A stretch of DNA of 64,000 nt from Nitrosospira sp. Nsp11 (lineage in GTDB: Bacteria; Pseudomonadota; Gammaproteobacteria; Burkholderiales; Nitrosomonadaceae). Position numbers and translations under genes: made by a program. Position 1 is the first letter of the stretch. Every line of letters begins with the position of its first letter. Positions 8,032 to 15,886 of the stretch are shown here, piece by piece. Location of the stretch: the NCBI RefSeq assembly GCF_900142705.1, contig NZ_FRBV01000001.1:62001-126000 (forward strand). The letters run 5' to 3'. Below the pieces are notes generated by a model. The model made no database searches. It was not told the DNA's origin and worked only from the letters and a program-made list of their open reading frames with translations.

Positions 8032-8930
8032 CAGGTCAGCCCCTCGATCTCGACTTCGAGCACTGATTCTGTCGGGTAAGCAATCTGCACCGTGAAATCC
8101 TTGTAGAACCCGTAAACCGCCGTGGATTTATATTCGTCCGTGCCGATATAAAGGGTCGGCGTCGCGCGCAGGGCAGCGAGCAGGGATTGCAAAGTGTCCA
8201 CGCGGCCAGCGTCAACGATGACGGGAAACGATGCGCGCTTGCGAAACGCCCGCTCGACGATGGAGTAGTTGCCCCACTCGTCTTGCTGTTTCACCGAGAA
8301 ATCTTGTATGCCCACGGTGGCGCCGTATTCGGTCCCGCCCACATTGGTGGATGGCCCGATTAGCAGCGCGCCGCACTTTACTTCCTCGCCTGGCGCGGAC
8401 AGCGTCACAGTAATAGTCGATGAAGCGTATAGCGGCAAATCGAGTACCATTAAGTCTTGCAGGCGTACAATCGGCTCGAAAAAGTACGAATACAAGTTGT
8501 CGATGCCTGAGTCCGAAACCAGACTGAATGTCCGGTCGTAAACCTCGCCTTCGATGGCGTCGGTCATCACTACCCGCGCCGAAGTCGCGGAAACATTCAG
8601 CAACGCAAGGGCGGAACAGCGGCCAGCCGCGCGAATCGACACCGAGATGCTGTCTTGCTGGACGGTTTGCGAGGTAACGGACCGGTCGAACATCAGCCAC
8701 GGATTTGTCACGCTTACATAAGCCCATTTCGCCGGCGAAGTAGCTGGCGTATTGCCCAGGTTGCCATCCACCAGGGACTCATAGACCTGGTGCAGATCGG
8801 GTCCGACTACCTGCGCCCTTGCCCCTAGAGCAAAACTGTAACCGGCGTCGTAGGGCGGATAGAGCGTCTCCGATACGTTCGTCGACAGCAGCGCAGCGTC
8901 GTTGATGATAATCGGCTGAACTATCTTCAT
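8031..8930 (-). CDS. Tail-tip protein with carbohydrate-binding-like segment
   Basis: The start is placed at the ATG at 8930, which overlaps the tape-measure stop as ATGA and follows GGAG. An upstream start would only overlap the tape-measure gene. The 299-residue product directly follows the tape measure, the usual position of a distal-tail or hub protein. Residues about 46-75 contain a pattern (YES, a glycine/asparagine turn, WAYV) like small chitin/sugar-binding modules seen in tail proteins. No catalytic motif is visible. Family assignment is uncertain. Confidence 0.7.
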   Translation of the reverse strand: MKIVQPIIINDAALLSTNVSETLYPPYDAGYSFALGARAQVVGPDLHQVYESLVDGNLGNTPATSPAKWAYVSVTNPWLMFDRSVTSQTVQQDSISVSIRAAGRCSALALLNVSATSARVVMTDAIEGEVYDRTFSLVSDSGIDNLYSYFFEPIVRLQDLMVLDLPLYASSTITVTLSAPGEEVKCGALLIGPSTNVGGTEYGATVGIQDFSVKQQDEWGNYSIVERAFRKRASFPVIVDAGRVDTLQSLLAALRATPTLYIGTDEYKSTAVYGFYKDFTVQIAYPTESVLEVEIEGLT

Positions 8931-11900
8931 GCGGTGCGCTGCTCCGGCATAGTCCGCGTTTCCGGCATGCCGCCGCCTTCCCACCTGTCGAGGATCTTCG
9001 CGGTGCTGGATGTGTTGCGCGCAATGGCGAGATGCGCAGCCTTCAGTTCGCCGCGCAGTTGCCGTATTTCGGCGGCCATCGCGGAAATGCCTTCGTTCGG
9101 CTCGCTTAAGCGCCGCATCAGCTCGCGGTTATCCGCTGCCGGGATGATGCGCTCGCCCGCGTGTGCGTTTATCGTCATGTCACCAGGCAATGAGTTGGTG
9201 CCGACAGCGAAACTGGGGAATACCTGCGCGGGCGCCTGGAATACCGGCCCGGCGGGTTGTGCGGCAGTTACCCCGGCATTGGCCGCTAGGCGGATGTATT
9301 TTGTGTAATCAAAAAGCGTCGCGAATGAATCGGTAGTGAGCAGTTGAATGGAATCGGCAATGCGCTTTGCCTCAATCGCGGCTTCGATTGCCGCCTGCCC
9401 TATCGCGTCGGTCACCGTGGCAAATGCAGGCGCAAGGCGGATCAGTGCCGCGAACATCTCCTGCCCAGCGTCCGTACTCAAATCCTGCGCTTCGACCAGT
9501 GCGCGGAATTGCTCACGGGTCGCAGGGATCGTGGTAATGCCTAGCCGCGCCAGCTCAGCATTCATGAGCCGCCCGGTAGACGCAACCCGTTCCGCGTCGG
9601 TGTAGAAGTTGTCGAAGACCGGCTGAAGCGTTGCGCTCGCACCCTGCAACCCACCGAGTAGCTGTACAAGGCTGTCCCGCAAACCGAGAGACGCCAGCCC
9701 AGTCTTGCCGAACGATTGGCCGGTCAGGTCAATCGCAGCCTCCATAAGCGCGAACTCGGCTTGCGCGCGCGCCGCTGTATCGATCAACGACTCGCCTTTA
9801 AGCTGAAGCGCGGTTAGCTCTGGGATCAGCTTCTGGCCAATGCTGTTGGCAAGATCAACCGTCAGCTGCGCCTGCTGTTCCTCAGTCTCTATTGCGCGGC
9901 GAACGGCGAACGACCAGCCTGTCAGTGACCTATCGGCGTCACCGGTATATTTGATGAGATTTTTAAATGTTTCGGTAATGCCGGTTATCGTATCGTCAAG
10001 CGTGGCGACCTGTTCATCCGATATGGCAAAATCTGTCGTGCCGCGTTTTTTGCCACCGAAGAGACCGACCTTGCGCGTCCAGTCCGCCTGAAAATTGCCA
10101 GCGAAGCCGTCTTCGGTAAAATTGCCGTTCAGCAGTTGCGGACCGTACTTCTTGGGGCCTTTACCGAATAACCCCGCCAATACCCCGATGATCGGGAATA
10201 TCGTGGTGAGGAAGCTATCGCCCTTGATTCCGAAAATCTTCTTGCCTGCTCCGAAAGAACTTGCCAATGAGCCCACTGCTAAGTGAAGGGCTGCTACAGC
10301 CGCAATCGGACCGGCAGCAGCCATCATGCCGCTCATGGCGCCCATGCCGGCAGCCGCGCCGCCAGCTCCCCCTATTCCGCTAAAAGCTGTACTGGCAGCG
10401 CCGCCAGCCGCACCAGCCCCGCCCCCGCCCATCCCGAAGATACTACCAAGCCCGGAGAGCATCCCGCCGATGCCGCCGACACCACCTGTTCCGGCTGATG
10501 CGGCACCAGATGCCATCGATCCGCTTATGGACGCACCAATATTGATGATCCACTTGCGCACCGTGAGCTGATAAAGCATGTCGATGATCGAGGCCTTTAT
10601 AGCCTGCCCAATGGCCTTGAATGAGCTGACACCGTGGCCGAGCAGTTGGGTAAAAGCCATCTTGCCGGTCTGCTCGACCGATCCCCACATGCGCGCCCAC
10701 TCTTCCCCCGTGGATTTGGCCAGGGCTTGCAGTTTTGCCGCGGCGATTGCACGCTCACCGATGGCGTTGGCTTCCTCGATCAGCGCGGCCTTGTCATCGG
10801 CATTGCTTACCTGGTCGGTAATGGCGAGGATCTGTTTCTTCAGCTCCAGCTCGGCCTTGCGTTGGGCGATGGCCGTTTCACGCTCGACCCCGCTCTTGCT
10901 CATCAGTTCGATCTCGAACTGCGCGGCAGCGTTCGCGTCATCGGTGGCGCGGGCGTAATCGGTAATGCTATTTGTCGCAGACCAGAAGTCATCTTCACGC
11001 TCTTGCAGCGTGGCGAATCCTTCCTTTGCGTCTTCCTGGAATTGCGTCAGGGTCGCCCAGGCCTGCGCTTGCGCCATTAACTCTACGCGCAAGGCTTGCG
11101 ATGGGGTGATGGCGGCTTGCTTGGCAGCCGCGAGCATCTTGGTCTGGATAGTGCTGGCGCCAACGCCTAGCGTTTCTATCTTCAGCGTTTCAATGTATTT
11201 TCTGGAAGCGTCGTTTAGCGCATCGACCTTCTTCGCGGCTTCGTTCGTCCCTTCGGTACCGGTCTGATAACTGAGTTGCTTTTTAACCTCGACCGCCGAC
11301 TCAGCAATTTCCTTGTTGCCGCTCGTGATTTTCGCCACGTAGTTCTGGTGCTCAGCCAGGCGCTTGCCCATCTCGTTCTCGAGATTCTTCTCAAGCTGGC
11401 TGATCGCCGTGAAGTCGCCCTTAACAAAAGCCATCATCTGGCTGGCGCGCGTGCCGAGCAGGTCGCCCAGGTTGCCGAACATCATCTGTGCGGCAGAGGC
11501 TTTCCCGAGCAGCCATTCGATCATGGAGCCCACGCGTCGACCGGCATCGCTGAAGAAATCCATGCCCTCGCCCGCGTCTCCGGTCGATTCTGTGACTCGC
11601 AGCAGGGAAGGCAATAAGCCGGTCGTGAAGCTCATGAATGCATCATCAACGCGAGTACGCATCGCGCCGATCTGGTTTGAAAACAGGTCAGCCTGGGCGG
11701 CGGCTGCGGCTGAAACACCTGTGAAGCGGTCAACGTTATCCGCCATGTCGTTCAATACCGGCAGCAACTCCGCGCCGGATTTGCCGAACAGGTCTGTGAC
11801 CAGCGCAGACTTGGCTGCGCCGTCCTGGAAGCCTTGCAGGTTCTTGGCGATTTCGATCATCACCTGAGACGGGTCGCGCAGATTGCCGGCCGCATCGCGC

Positions 11901-12343
11901 GATTCCACGCCCAGCGCTTTTAATGCCCTTGCCGTATGGTTTGTCTCGCCGTCGAACGTCGCCATGCCTTTGGCGAGCTTGGAAATTGACGAGTCTATCT
12001 GCCCGAGATCATGGCCGAACTCATCCGCCACCTGCTGAATCTTCGACAGGTTTTCGATAGATGAGCCGGTTTTCTGGGCCATGTCATCCAGTTTGCCCAA
12101 CACATCAATGGAGTTGGATAGCCCATCAATAACGGTGCGTACACTTAGGTATGCAGCCGTGGCCTTCAAGGCCTCTTTGACCATACCTCCAAAGAATTCA
12201 TCGACGGAGCCGGCCGCGGTGTCGAAACCGGCCTGGATATTCTTGGCAAACTTGAGCGACTCCTGAGAATTCTTGTCGAGCCCTTTCGTGTACTCGGCAT
12301 ATTCCAGCGCAAGTTTTACAACCAGGGAGCCCAATGCAGCCAT
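8927..12343 (-). CDS. Tape measure protein
   Basis: At 1138 residues this is by far the longest structural protein, as expected for the ruler that sets tail length. The N-terminal part is helical with heptad character and includes a typical FGKSGAELLPVLNDM segment. A glycine/alanine-rich hydrophobic stretch lies near the middle (about 640-710), suited to membrane insertion during DNA injection. The C-terminal third is again helical and ends in a coiled coil. It directly follows the G/GT chaperone genes, the canonical order. At the usual rule of about 1.5 angstrom per residue the tail would be roughly 170 nm; this is inference. Confidence 0.93.
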   Translation of the reverse strand: MAALGSLVVKLALEYAEYTKGLDKNSQESLKFAKNIQAGFDTAAGSVDEFFGGMVKEALKATAAYLSVRTVIDGLSNSIDVLGKLDDMAQKTGSSIENLSKIQQVADEFGHDLGQIDSSISKLAKGMATFDGETNHTARALKALGVESRDAAGNLRDPSQVMIEIAKNLQGFQDGAAKSALVTDLFGKSGAELLPVLNDMADNVDRFTGVSAAAAAQADLFSNQIGAMRTRVDDAFMSFTTGLLPSLLRVTESTGDAGEGMDFFSDAGRRVGSMIEWLLGKASAAQMMFGNLGDLLGTRASQMMAFVKGDFTAISQLEKNLENEMGKRLAEHQNYVAKITSGNKEIAESAVEVKKQLSYQTGTEGTNEAAKKVDALNDASRKYIETLKIETLGVGASTIQTKMLAAAKQAAITPSQALRVELMAQAQAWATLTQFQEDAKEGFATLQEREDDFWSATNSITDYARATDDANAAAQFEIELMSKSGVERETAIAQRKAELELKKQILAITDQVSNADDKAALIEEANAIGERAIAAAKLQALAKSTGEEWARMWGSVEQTGKMAFTQLLGHGVSSFKAIGQAIKASIIDMLYQLTVRKWIINIGASISGSMASGAASAGTGGVGGIGGMLSGLGSIFGMGGGGAGAAGGAASTAFSGIGGAGGAAAGMGAMSGMMAAAGPIAAVAALHLAVGSLASSFGAGKKIFGIKGDSFLTTIFPIIGVLAGLFGKGPKKYGPQLLNGNFTEDGFAGNFQADWTRKVGLFGGKKRGTTDFAISDEQVATLDDTITGITETFKNLIKYTGDADRSLTGWSFAVRRAIETEEQQAQLTVDLANSIGQKLIPELTALQLKGESLIDTAARAQAEFALMEAAIDLTGQSFGKTGLASLGLRDSLVQLLGGLQGASATLQPVFDNFYTDAERVASTGRLMNAELARLGITTIPATREQFRALVEAQDLSTDAGQEMFAALIRLAPAFATVTDAIGQAAIEAAIEAKRIADSIQLLTTDSFATLFDYTKYIRLAANAGVTAAQPAGPVFQAPAQVFPSFAVGTNSLPGDMTINAHAGERIIPAADNRELMRRLSEPNEGISAMAAEIRQLRGELKAAHLAIARNTSSTAKILDRWEGGGMPETRTMPEQRTA

Positions 12344-12344
12344 A

Positions 12345-12641
12345 TCACTTCTCTTTTTTGTTTAGTGCCGGGAGTGCGGCCAATTCCATGATTCGGACAT
12401 CCGCGAACAGCGCCTTTCGGTCCTGCCGCGAGATCTCGTTCAGCCGCATGGCCGATTCAACCGCTGTGTAATTCAGGCCGATGTATCCACCCATGCCGCC
12501 GATATTCCACTGCGTTTCCAGGGCGAAAAAAAAGAGAACTGAATTCCAGTTCTCCTCATATACCCAGCAAACTTCTTCTTCCGGGTTTGCCTTGCGCTGC
12601 GCTTCCTCGATCACTTCCGGAGGCGCGCCCATGGCCACCAT
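12345..12641 (-). CDS. Tail assembly chaperone T part (DUF1799-like), reached by -1 frameshift
   Basis: The frame encodes 98 residues from its first ATG, with a W..N..LFF pattern and a Y-A/V-like segment typical of DUF1799-type proteins found just upstream of tape measures. It is open without a stop back to position 12719, where it meets a slippery heptamer at the end of the upstream gene. A -1 shift there would give a fusion of about 232 residues (108 + 26 linker + 98). As in lambda, the long GT form would bind both tape measure and tail tube. An independent start at 12641 is possible but lacks a clear ribosome site. Confidence 0.8.
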   Translation of the reverse strand: MVAMGAPPEVIEEAQRKANPEEEVCWVYEENWNSVLFFFALETQWNIGGMGGYIGLNYTAVESAMRLNEISRQDRKALFADVRIMELAALPALNKKEK

Positions 12642-12715
12642 TCCGGCGATTACATCATCGTCGATCCTTGCTGCTACAGGTCCGCGGTCACTCGCCCAAT
12701 GGCGAGCAACCGCTT

Positions 12716-13042
12716 CTAGTTTTTTTCGCGTGCCTTGAAGAGTGATTCCCAGAATGCCGCGCCCAGGGCGAGCAGTGCAGGCGGGATATTGAGAAGCGCT
12801 CGACGACGCTCTTCGCTGAACTCCACCGGCTGATTGTCCTCATCGATGAGCTGAGACCAGCCGAGAAGCACCTTTTCCAGTACTTCCCTCTGCGGCAGTT
12901 TTTTTAACTCCTCAATCTCGTCCATTCCTGCCCGGTGGAACTCGGCCATGAACTCAGAGCGGTCAAAGCCGCCGGTGTTGTTCGGGGTTTCAACCTTTAC
13001 GCGAGCGGTAAAAGTGGGTTTCTGCGTGATTTTGAATGCCAT
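12716..13042 (-). CDS. Tail assembly chaperone G
   Basis: A 108-residue protein between the tail tube and tape-measure genes. It is mostly charged helices after an N-terminal beta segment (FTARVKVETP), in keeping with tail chaperones that coat the tape measure before tube polymerisation. It ends in AREKN followed by TAG, with the slippery heptamer in the final two codons, so a fraction of ribosomes should make the longer GT product. Position, size and frameshift together support the role; primary sequence similarity is low in this family. Confidence 0.85.
   Translation of the reverse strand: MAFKITQKPTFTARVKVETPNNTGGFDRSEFMAEFHRAGMDEIEELKKLPQREVLEKVLLGWSQLIDEDNQPVEFSEERRRALLNIPPALLALGAAFWESLFKAREKN
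12719..12725 (-). promoter_or_regulatory. Programmed -1 ribosomal frameshift site (A AAA AAC)
   Basis: Read on the minus strand the last codons of the upstream chaperone are GAA AAA AAC TAG. The heptamer A AAA AAC is in the correct phase for tandem -1 slippage and lies immediately before the stop codon. After slippage the new frame reads without a stop through 26 codons into the DUF1799-like gene. Frameshifts at exactly this genomic place are conserved in siphoviruses, which makes a chance occurrence unlikely. Confidence 0.85.
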
Positions 13043-13049
13043 GATTGCC

Positions 13050-13982
13050 TTATTTAACTGTGATAACTATTTCGTCATTGCCGGTATTCGGCTGAAAATC
13101 CAGCCCGAGATTGATCATGGCAACACCGTCGGAATCCGCGTATTGCGGGGATATGAGTTGAACCTTGGGCGCGTCGATCTGGATGATTGCGCCTGCCACA
13201 GACCCGTGCACAACCGAGAAGGCGTTTAGCGTGCCCAGCCTCACGGCCTCATGCCATGCGTAACTGGCAACCGGCACCATCTCTATCGAGGTCTGGCCGC
13301 TCGGCTTGCGATTCGTCATGATCACGGACTCGCTGCCGATCAGATTGCGGTAGACAATCTGGTTGCCCATGTCGATCGACAGGCTTTGCATGGCAGCCGA
13401 TATGCCGTGCAAGGTCATGCTCGGTGTGTTTACCTTGTTTACCGCGAGGGGCGCATTGAAACCGCTATAGACCGCCCCGGTGGGTACCGGGGTATCGGTG
13501 GCAGGCGTGTAAAGCCCAGTAAACTTGAATTTCATAACCGGGATGGCGCGCGCGTTCAATTCGATGGTGACATTGCCCCGGCAACCCGTCATTTTGTGCA
13601 GCACACCGTCAAGGTAGTAATACAGCGTTACTGTCTTTGGATTGTTGGTGATCGGCGCATACTTCACATCGGTCGATGCCGTCAGGGTCTCGGAAAAGCT
13701 GCACGCCTGAAGCACTGGCCCCCACGCTGGGGCGGTACCGGCTGCGCCAGATGATGCCAACTCGATCTCGAGCTCGCACTCGGAATGTTGCGACACGGCA
13801 ACCTGCCCGCCGGTGCCAAAGTACGGGCGGATGTTCGTGCGCTCGGCAAACTCGGCCACCACCGGCTGCGGCGTGATTGCGCGCGCCAGCATGGCGTTGA
13901 GCGGTGCGGTCGGAACAGCGTCGTTGCCGGGCGTGGTTTCCAGCTTCGCCAGCAGCAGCACATTGCGCATCAGTTTAGACAT
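13050..13982 (-). CDS. Major tail tube protein
   Basis: A 310-residue protein rich in beta-strand residues with an N-terminal phage tail tube pattern (LLAKLETTPGNDAVPT) and strands carrying ELEIEL, VTIELN and MKFKFTG segments. It is placed upstream of the chaperone pair and tape measure, the standard position. A small gene overlaps its start codon, so the two are coupled. It would polymerise into hexamer rings around the tape measure. Confidence 0.88.
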   Translation of the reverse strand: MSKLMRNVLLLAKLETTPGNDAVPTAPLNAMLARAITPQPVVAEFAERTNIRPYFGTGGQVAVSQHSECELEIELASSGAAGTAPAWGPVLQACSFSETLTASTDVKYAPITNNPKTVTLYYYLDGVLHKMTGCRGNVTIELNARAIPVMKFKFTGLYTPATDTPVPTGAVYSGFNAPLAVNKVNTPSMTLHGISAAMQSLSIDMGNQIVYRNLIGSESVIMTNRKPSGQTSIEMVPVASYAWHEAVRLGTLNAFSVVHGSVAGAIIQIDAPKVQLISPQYADSDGVAMINLGLDFQPNTGNDEIVITVK

Positions 13983-14151
13983 TGCTTATTTCCTCTTCAG
14001 AAGTGATTGGAGTGCGTTTACCGGTAGCCGGGTCGAATAGGTACGATCCGCCCTGCCCTGCGTATTCGTCGGTCCTGATCGCGTCGAGCGCGGTTATTTC
14101 AGGCGCAGCGGCGGATACAGGCTCTTTCGAGTCTGATTTCTTTTTTGCCAT
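13975..14151 (-). CDS. Small hydrophilic phage protein (58 aa)
   Basis: A short gene between the tail terminator-like and tail tube genes. It starts at ATG (14151) after AAGGA and ends in TAA overlapping the tail tube start by 8 bases. The product begins MAKKKSDSKEP, has an Ala/Pro-rich middle, and a C-terminal GGSYLFDPATGKRTPI segment. Small proteins with a similar C-terminus often accompany tail-tube genes of HK97-like phages, but their function is not established. Spacing, ribosome site and overlap make it a real gene. Confidence 0.75.
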   Translation of the reverse strand: MAKKKSDSKEPVSAAAPEITALDAIRTDEYAGQGGSYLFDPATGKRTPITSEEEISNV

Positions 14152-14162
14152 GGGGGGATTCC

Positions 14163-14507
14163 TTAATGCGGGGTGCGAATGCGGAAATTCATGAAATACG
14201 CATAGACGCTCGGATCGTCAGCATAATCCGCATCGCCGTGTTCCTCGTCTGCCATATAGCCGGGTATCGCTTGCAGGGCGGCTTCGATCTGCGGCCTGAG
14301 AGTCGCGATTTCCGTGCGCTCCCGGGCGAGAATCACCACAGCAACTACATGCTGATCGTAGCCTGCGCCCAGAACCCAACCGGTTTCTGGCGTGCTATCC
14401 ACATCAAACACGAGCGCTGGCCATGTCGGATCGGCCGGCAGTTCAACCGCCCAGGTGTTCGCCAGCACGGCAGAGAGTGCGGCGGTAACAGTCGCGTGAA
14501 TGGTCAT
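14163..14507 (-). CDS. Tail terminator-like protein (minor tail U type)
   Basis: A 114-residue protein with an N-terminal helix (HATVTAALSAVLAN) and alternating strands ending in a short beta segment. Its place between the HK97 gp10-like gene and the tail tube is where tail-completion/terminator proteins (DUF3168 or gpU-type) are coded. Such proteins cap the tail tube and join it to the head. The match is by order, size and secondary-structure pattern, not by a firm motif. Its start overlaps the upstream stop as ATGA. Confidence 0.6.
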   Translation of the reverse strand: MTIHATVTAALSAVLANTWAVELPADPTWPALVFDVDSTPETGWVLGAGYDQHVVAVVILARERTEIATLRPQIEAALQAIPGYMADEEHGDADYADDPSVYAYFMNFRIRTPH

Positions 14508-14983
14508 TTGTTGAACTTGAGAACTTCTTTCTTGGCTTTCTCGGCCATAGCGGTGACTGCTGCGGGCGCTTTGTTTTCAAGGGCAATTTCGAGGAAGCGC
14601 GTTGCCTGAATATCCCGCGTTCCGAAGTGCAGGAATTTCCAGTAAAAAGGGTCATTCTCGCGCTTGGTCACCACCCGGCCCGACTTGCCGAGTTCGAGGT
14701 ACTTGATAACCTTCTTGCCGTTACCCAGATCGCGGCCATGCCGCACGCCCAGGTTGTACTGCTCGGTTCCGTCCGGCTTGTTGCGTTCGCGCTTGATAAC
14801 AATGTTGTTTATCAGCGCGCCCGTTTTTCTCAAACCATGATTCTGGGCAACGACACGGGCTTCCTTGCGCAGCACTGATCCACCAGCGGCAGTAATGCGT
14901 CTCGCAGCCTGCCCTTGGATGTCGGTTTTCAGCTCGGCGAAAGCGGCCGTCAGCTCGCTGACTCCCTCGAGCTTAGCGGCCAA
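14504..14983 (-). CDS. HK97 gp10-like tail completion protein
   Basis: A 159-residue protein with the features of the HK97 gp10 family: an N-terminal helical GVSELTAAFAEL segment, a LRKTGALINNI motif and a C-terminal YWKFLHFGTRDIQATRFLEIALE segment. These proteins form the head-proximal tail connection. It overlaps the upstream head-closure gene by 11 bp and the downstream terminator-like gene by 4 bp, as expected for a translationally coupled morphogenesis cluster. Confidence 0.88.
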   Translation of the reverse strand: MAAKLEGVSELTAAFAELKTDIQGQAARRITAAGGSVLRKEARVVAQNHGLRKTGALINNIVIKRERNKPDGTEQYNLGVRHGRDLGNGKKVIKYLELGKSGRVVTKRENDPFYWKFLHFGTRDIQATRFLEIALENKAPAAVTAMAEKAKKEVLKFNK

Positions 14984-15317
14984 GGTTTACGCCTGTCGAA
15001 CAGGTCAAAATGATGAATCGGTGCGACTCGTCATAATCGTTGACATGCGCGATGTCGTAGCTTTTGCCGTTGTAGACCACGCGCATTTTTGCCGTAACGC
15101 CTGGCAGGTAGCGAATGGTGAACTCGGTGCGCGCCTCGGCCGTCTTGCCGCCTTGTGCGGTGATCGTGCGCTCATTGCCGGAGAGGTTTTTTATCGCCGC
15201 CCAGGAGGTGGCGAACAGAGACCACGTATCCACCATGCCGCCCTCGGCGTCGCGGGTCTGTGTGAGTGATTCGATAGTGACCATGTGCTTGAGTTTTCCT
15301 GCGCCAGGTGCCGGCAT
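14973..15317 (-). CDS. Head-closure (head-tail adaptor) protein
   Basis: A 114-residue protein beginning MPAPGAGKLKHMVTIE with strands including DTWSLFATSWAAIKNLSGNE and a closing FIILTCST segment. This matches the pattern of SPP1 gp16/HK97 gp7-type adaptors that close the portal after packaging. It shares one base with the upstream connector stop and overlaps the gp10-like gene downstream. Confidence 0.85.
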   Translation of the reverse strand: MPAPGAGKLKHMVTIESLTQTRDAEGGMVDTWSLFATSWAAIKNLSGNERTITAQGGKTAEARTEFTIRYLPGVTAKMRVVYNGKSYDIAHVNDYDESHRFIILTCSTGVNLGR

Positions 15318-15883
15318 TACAGACTCCAGATCCGGTACCGGTCCAGCAGCCCGCTGATAAACGGCATCGGCTCACGCTTATCGCCCGATGCCTCGCGGTT
15401 CTCGAACCAATGGCCGATGTTCAGCAGCATCCACTGCTTGATTGACTGGGGCACGACCGCGGCATTTGCCCAACCCGCCACGTAGCGCACCTTAACCGCG
15501 TTTATTTCGGCATAGGTGCTTGGCCAAGCGTATCCGTAGGCCGGAGTCAACCAGGCGGAACGACTGTCGCTGGCGTTGTCGAGCGTGTATGACGATGACG
15601 AGAGGGTTTGTTCGACGCCATCAGCATCCAGATATTTGATGCTGGTGATGCTGCTTACCGGCGGATGCGGCAATTCGATGGCAAACGGGAACATATCGAG
15701 CGTTTTTTCCAGCGTTTGGCTGACCAGGGCACGGCCCAGTTCGTGTTCTACCACCTCACGCGCTTCCACTATCAGTGCCGTGATCAGTGCATCCTGATCC
15801 GATGCCGAAAAGCGCAAATGAGCCTTTGCCTCGACGAGCGAAATCGGCTCGACTGATGGAGCAGTGATCAATCGTAAAGACAT
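15317..15883 (-). CDS. Head-tail connector protein (HK97 gp6-like)
   Basis: A 188-residue protein with the gp6 pattern: PISLVEAKAHLRF at residues 13-25, a following DALITALIVEAREVVE helix, and a C-terminal KQWMLLNIGHWFENRE helix. These proteins form a ring beneath the portal. It is the first of the compact connector group (gp6, closure, gp10, terminator) following the decoration-like genes. Confidence 0.9.
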   Translation of the reverse strand: MSLRLITAPSVEPISLVEAKAHLRFSASDQDALITALIVEAREVVEHELGRALVSQTLEKTLDMFPFAIELPHPPVSSITSIKYLDADGVEQTLSSSSYTLDNASDSRSAWLTPAYGYAWPSTYAEINAVKVRYVAGWANAAVVPQSIKQWMLLNIGHWFENREASGDKREPMPFISGLLDRYRIWSL

Positions 15884-15886
15884 GGA

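Noticed and set aside
10283..10571. Plus-strand Ala/Pro-rich frames over the tape-measure gene
   Set aside because: They mirror the Gly/Ala-rich membrane segment of the tape measure on the opposite strand and have no own start signals.
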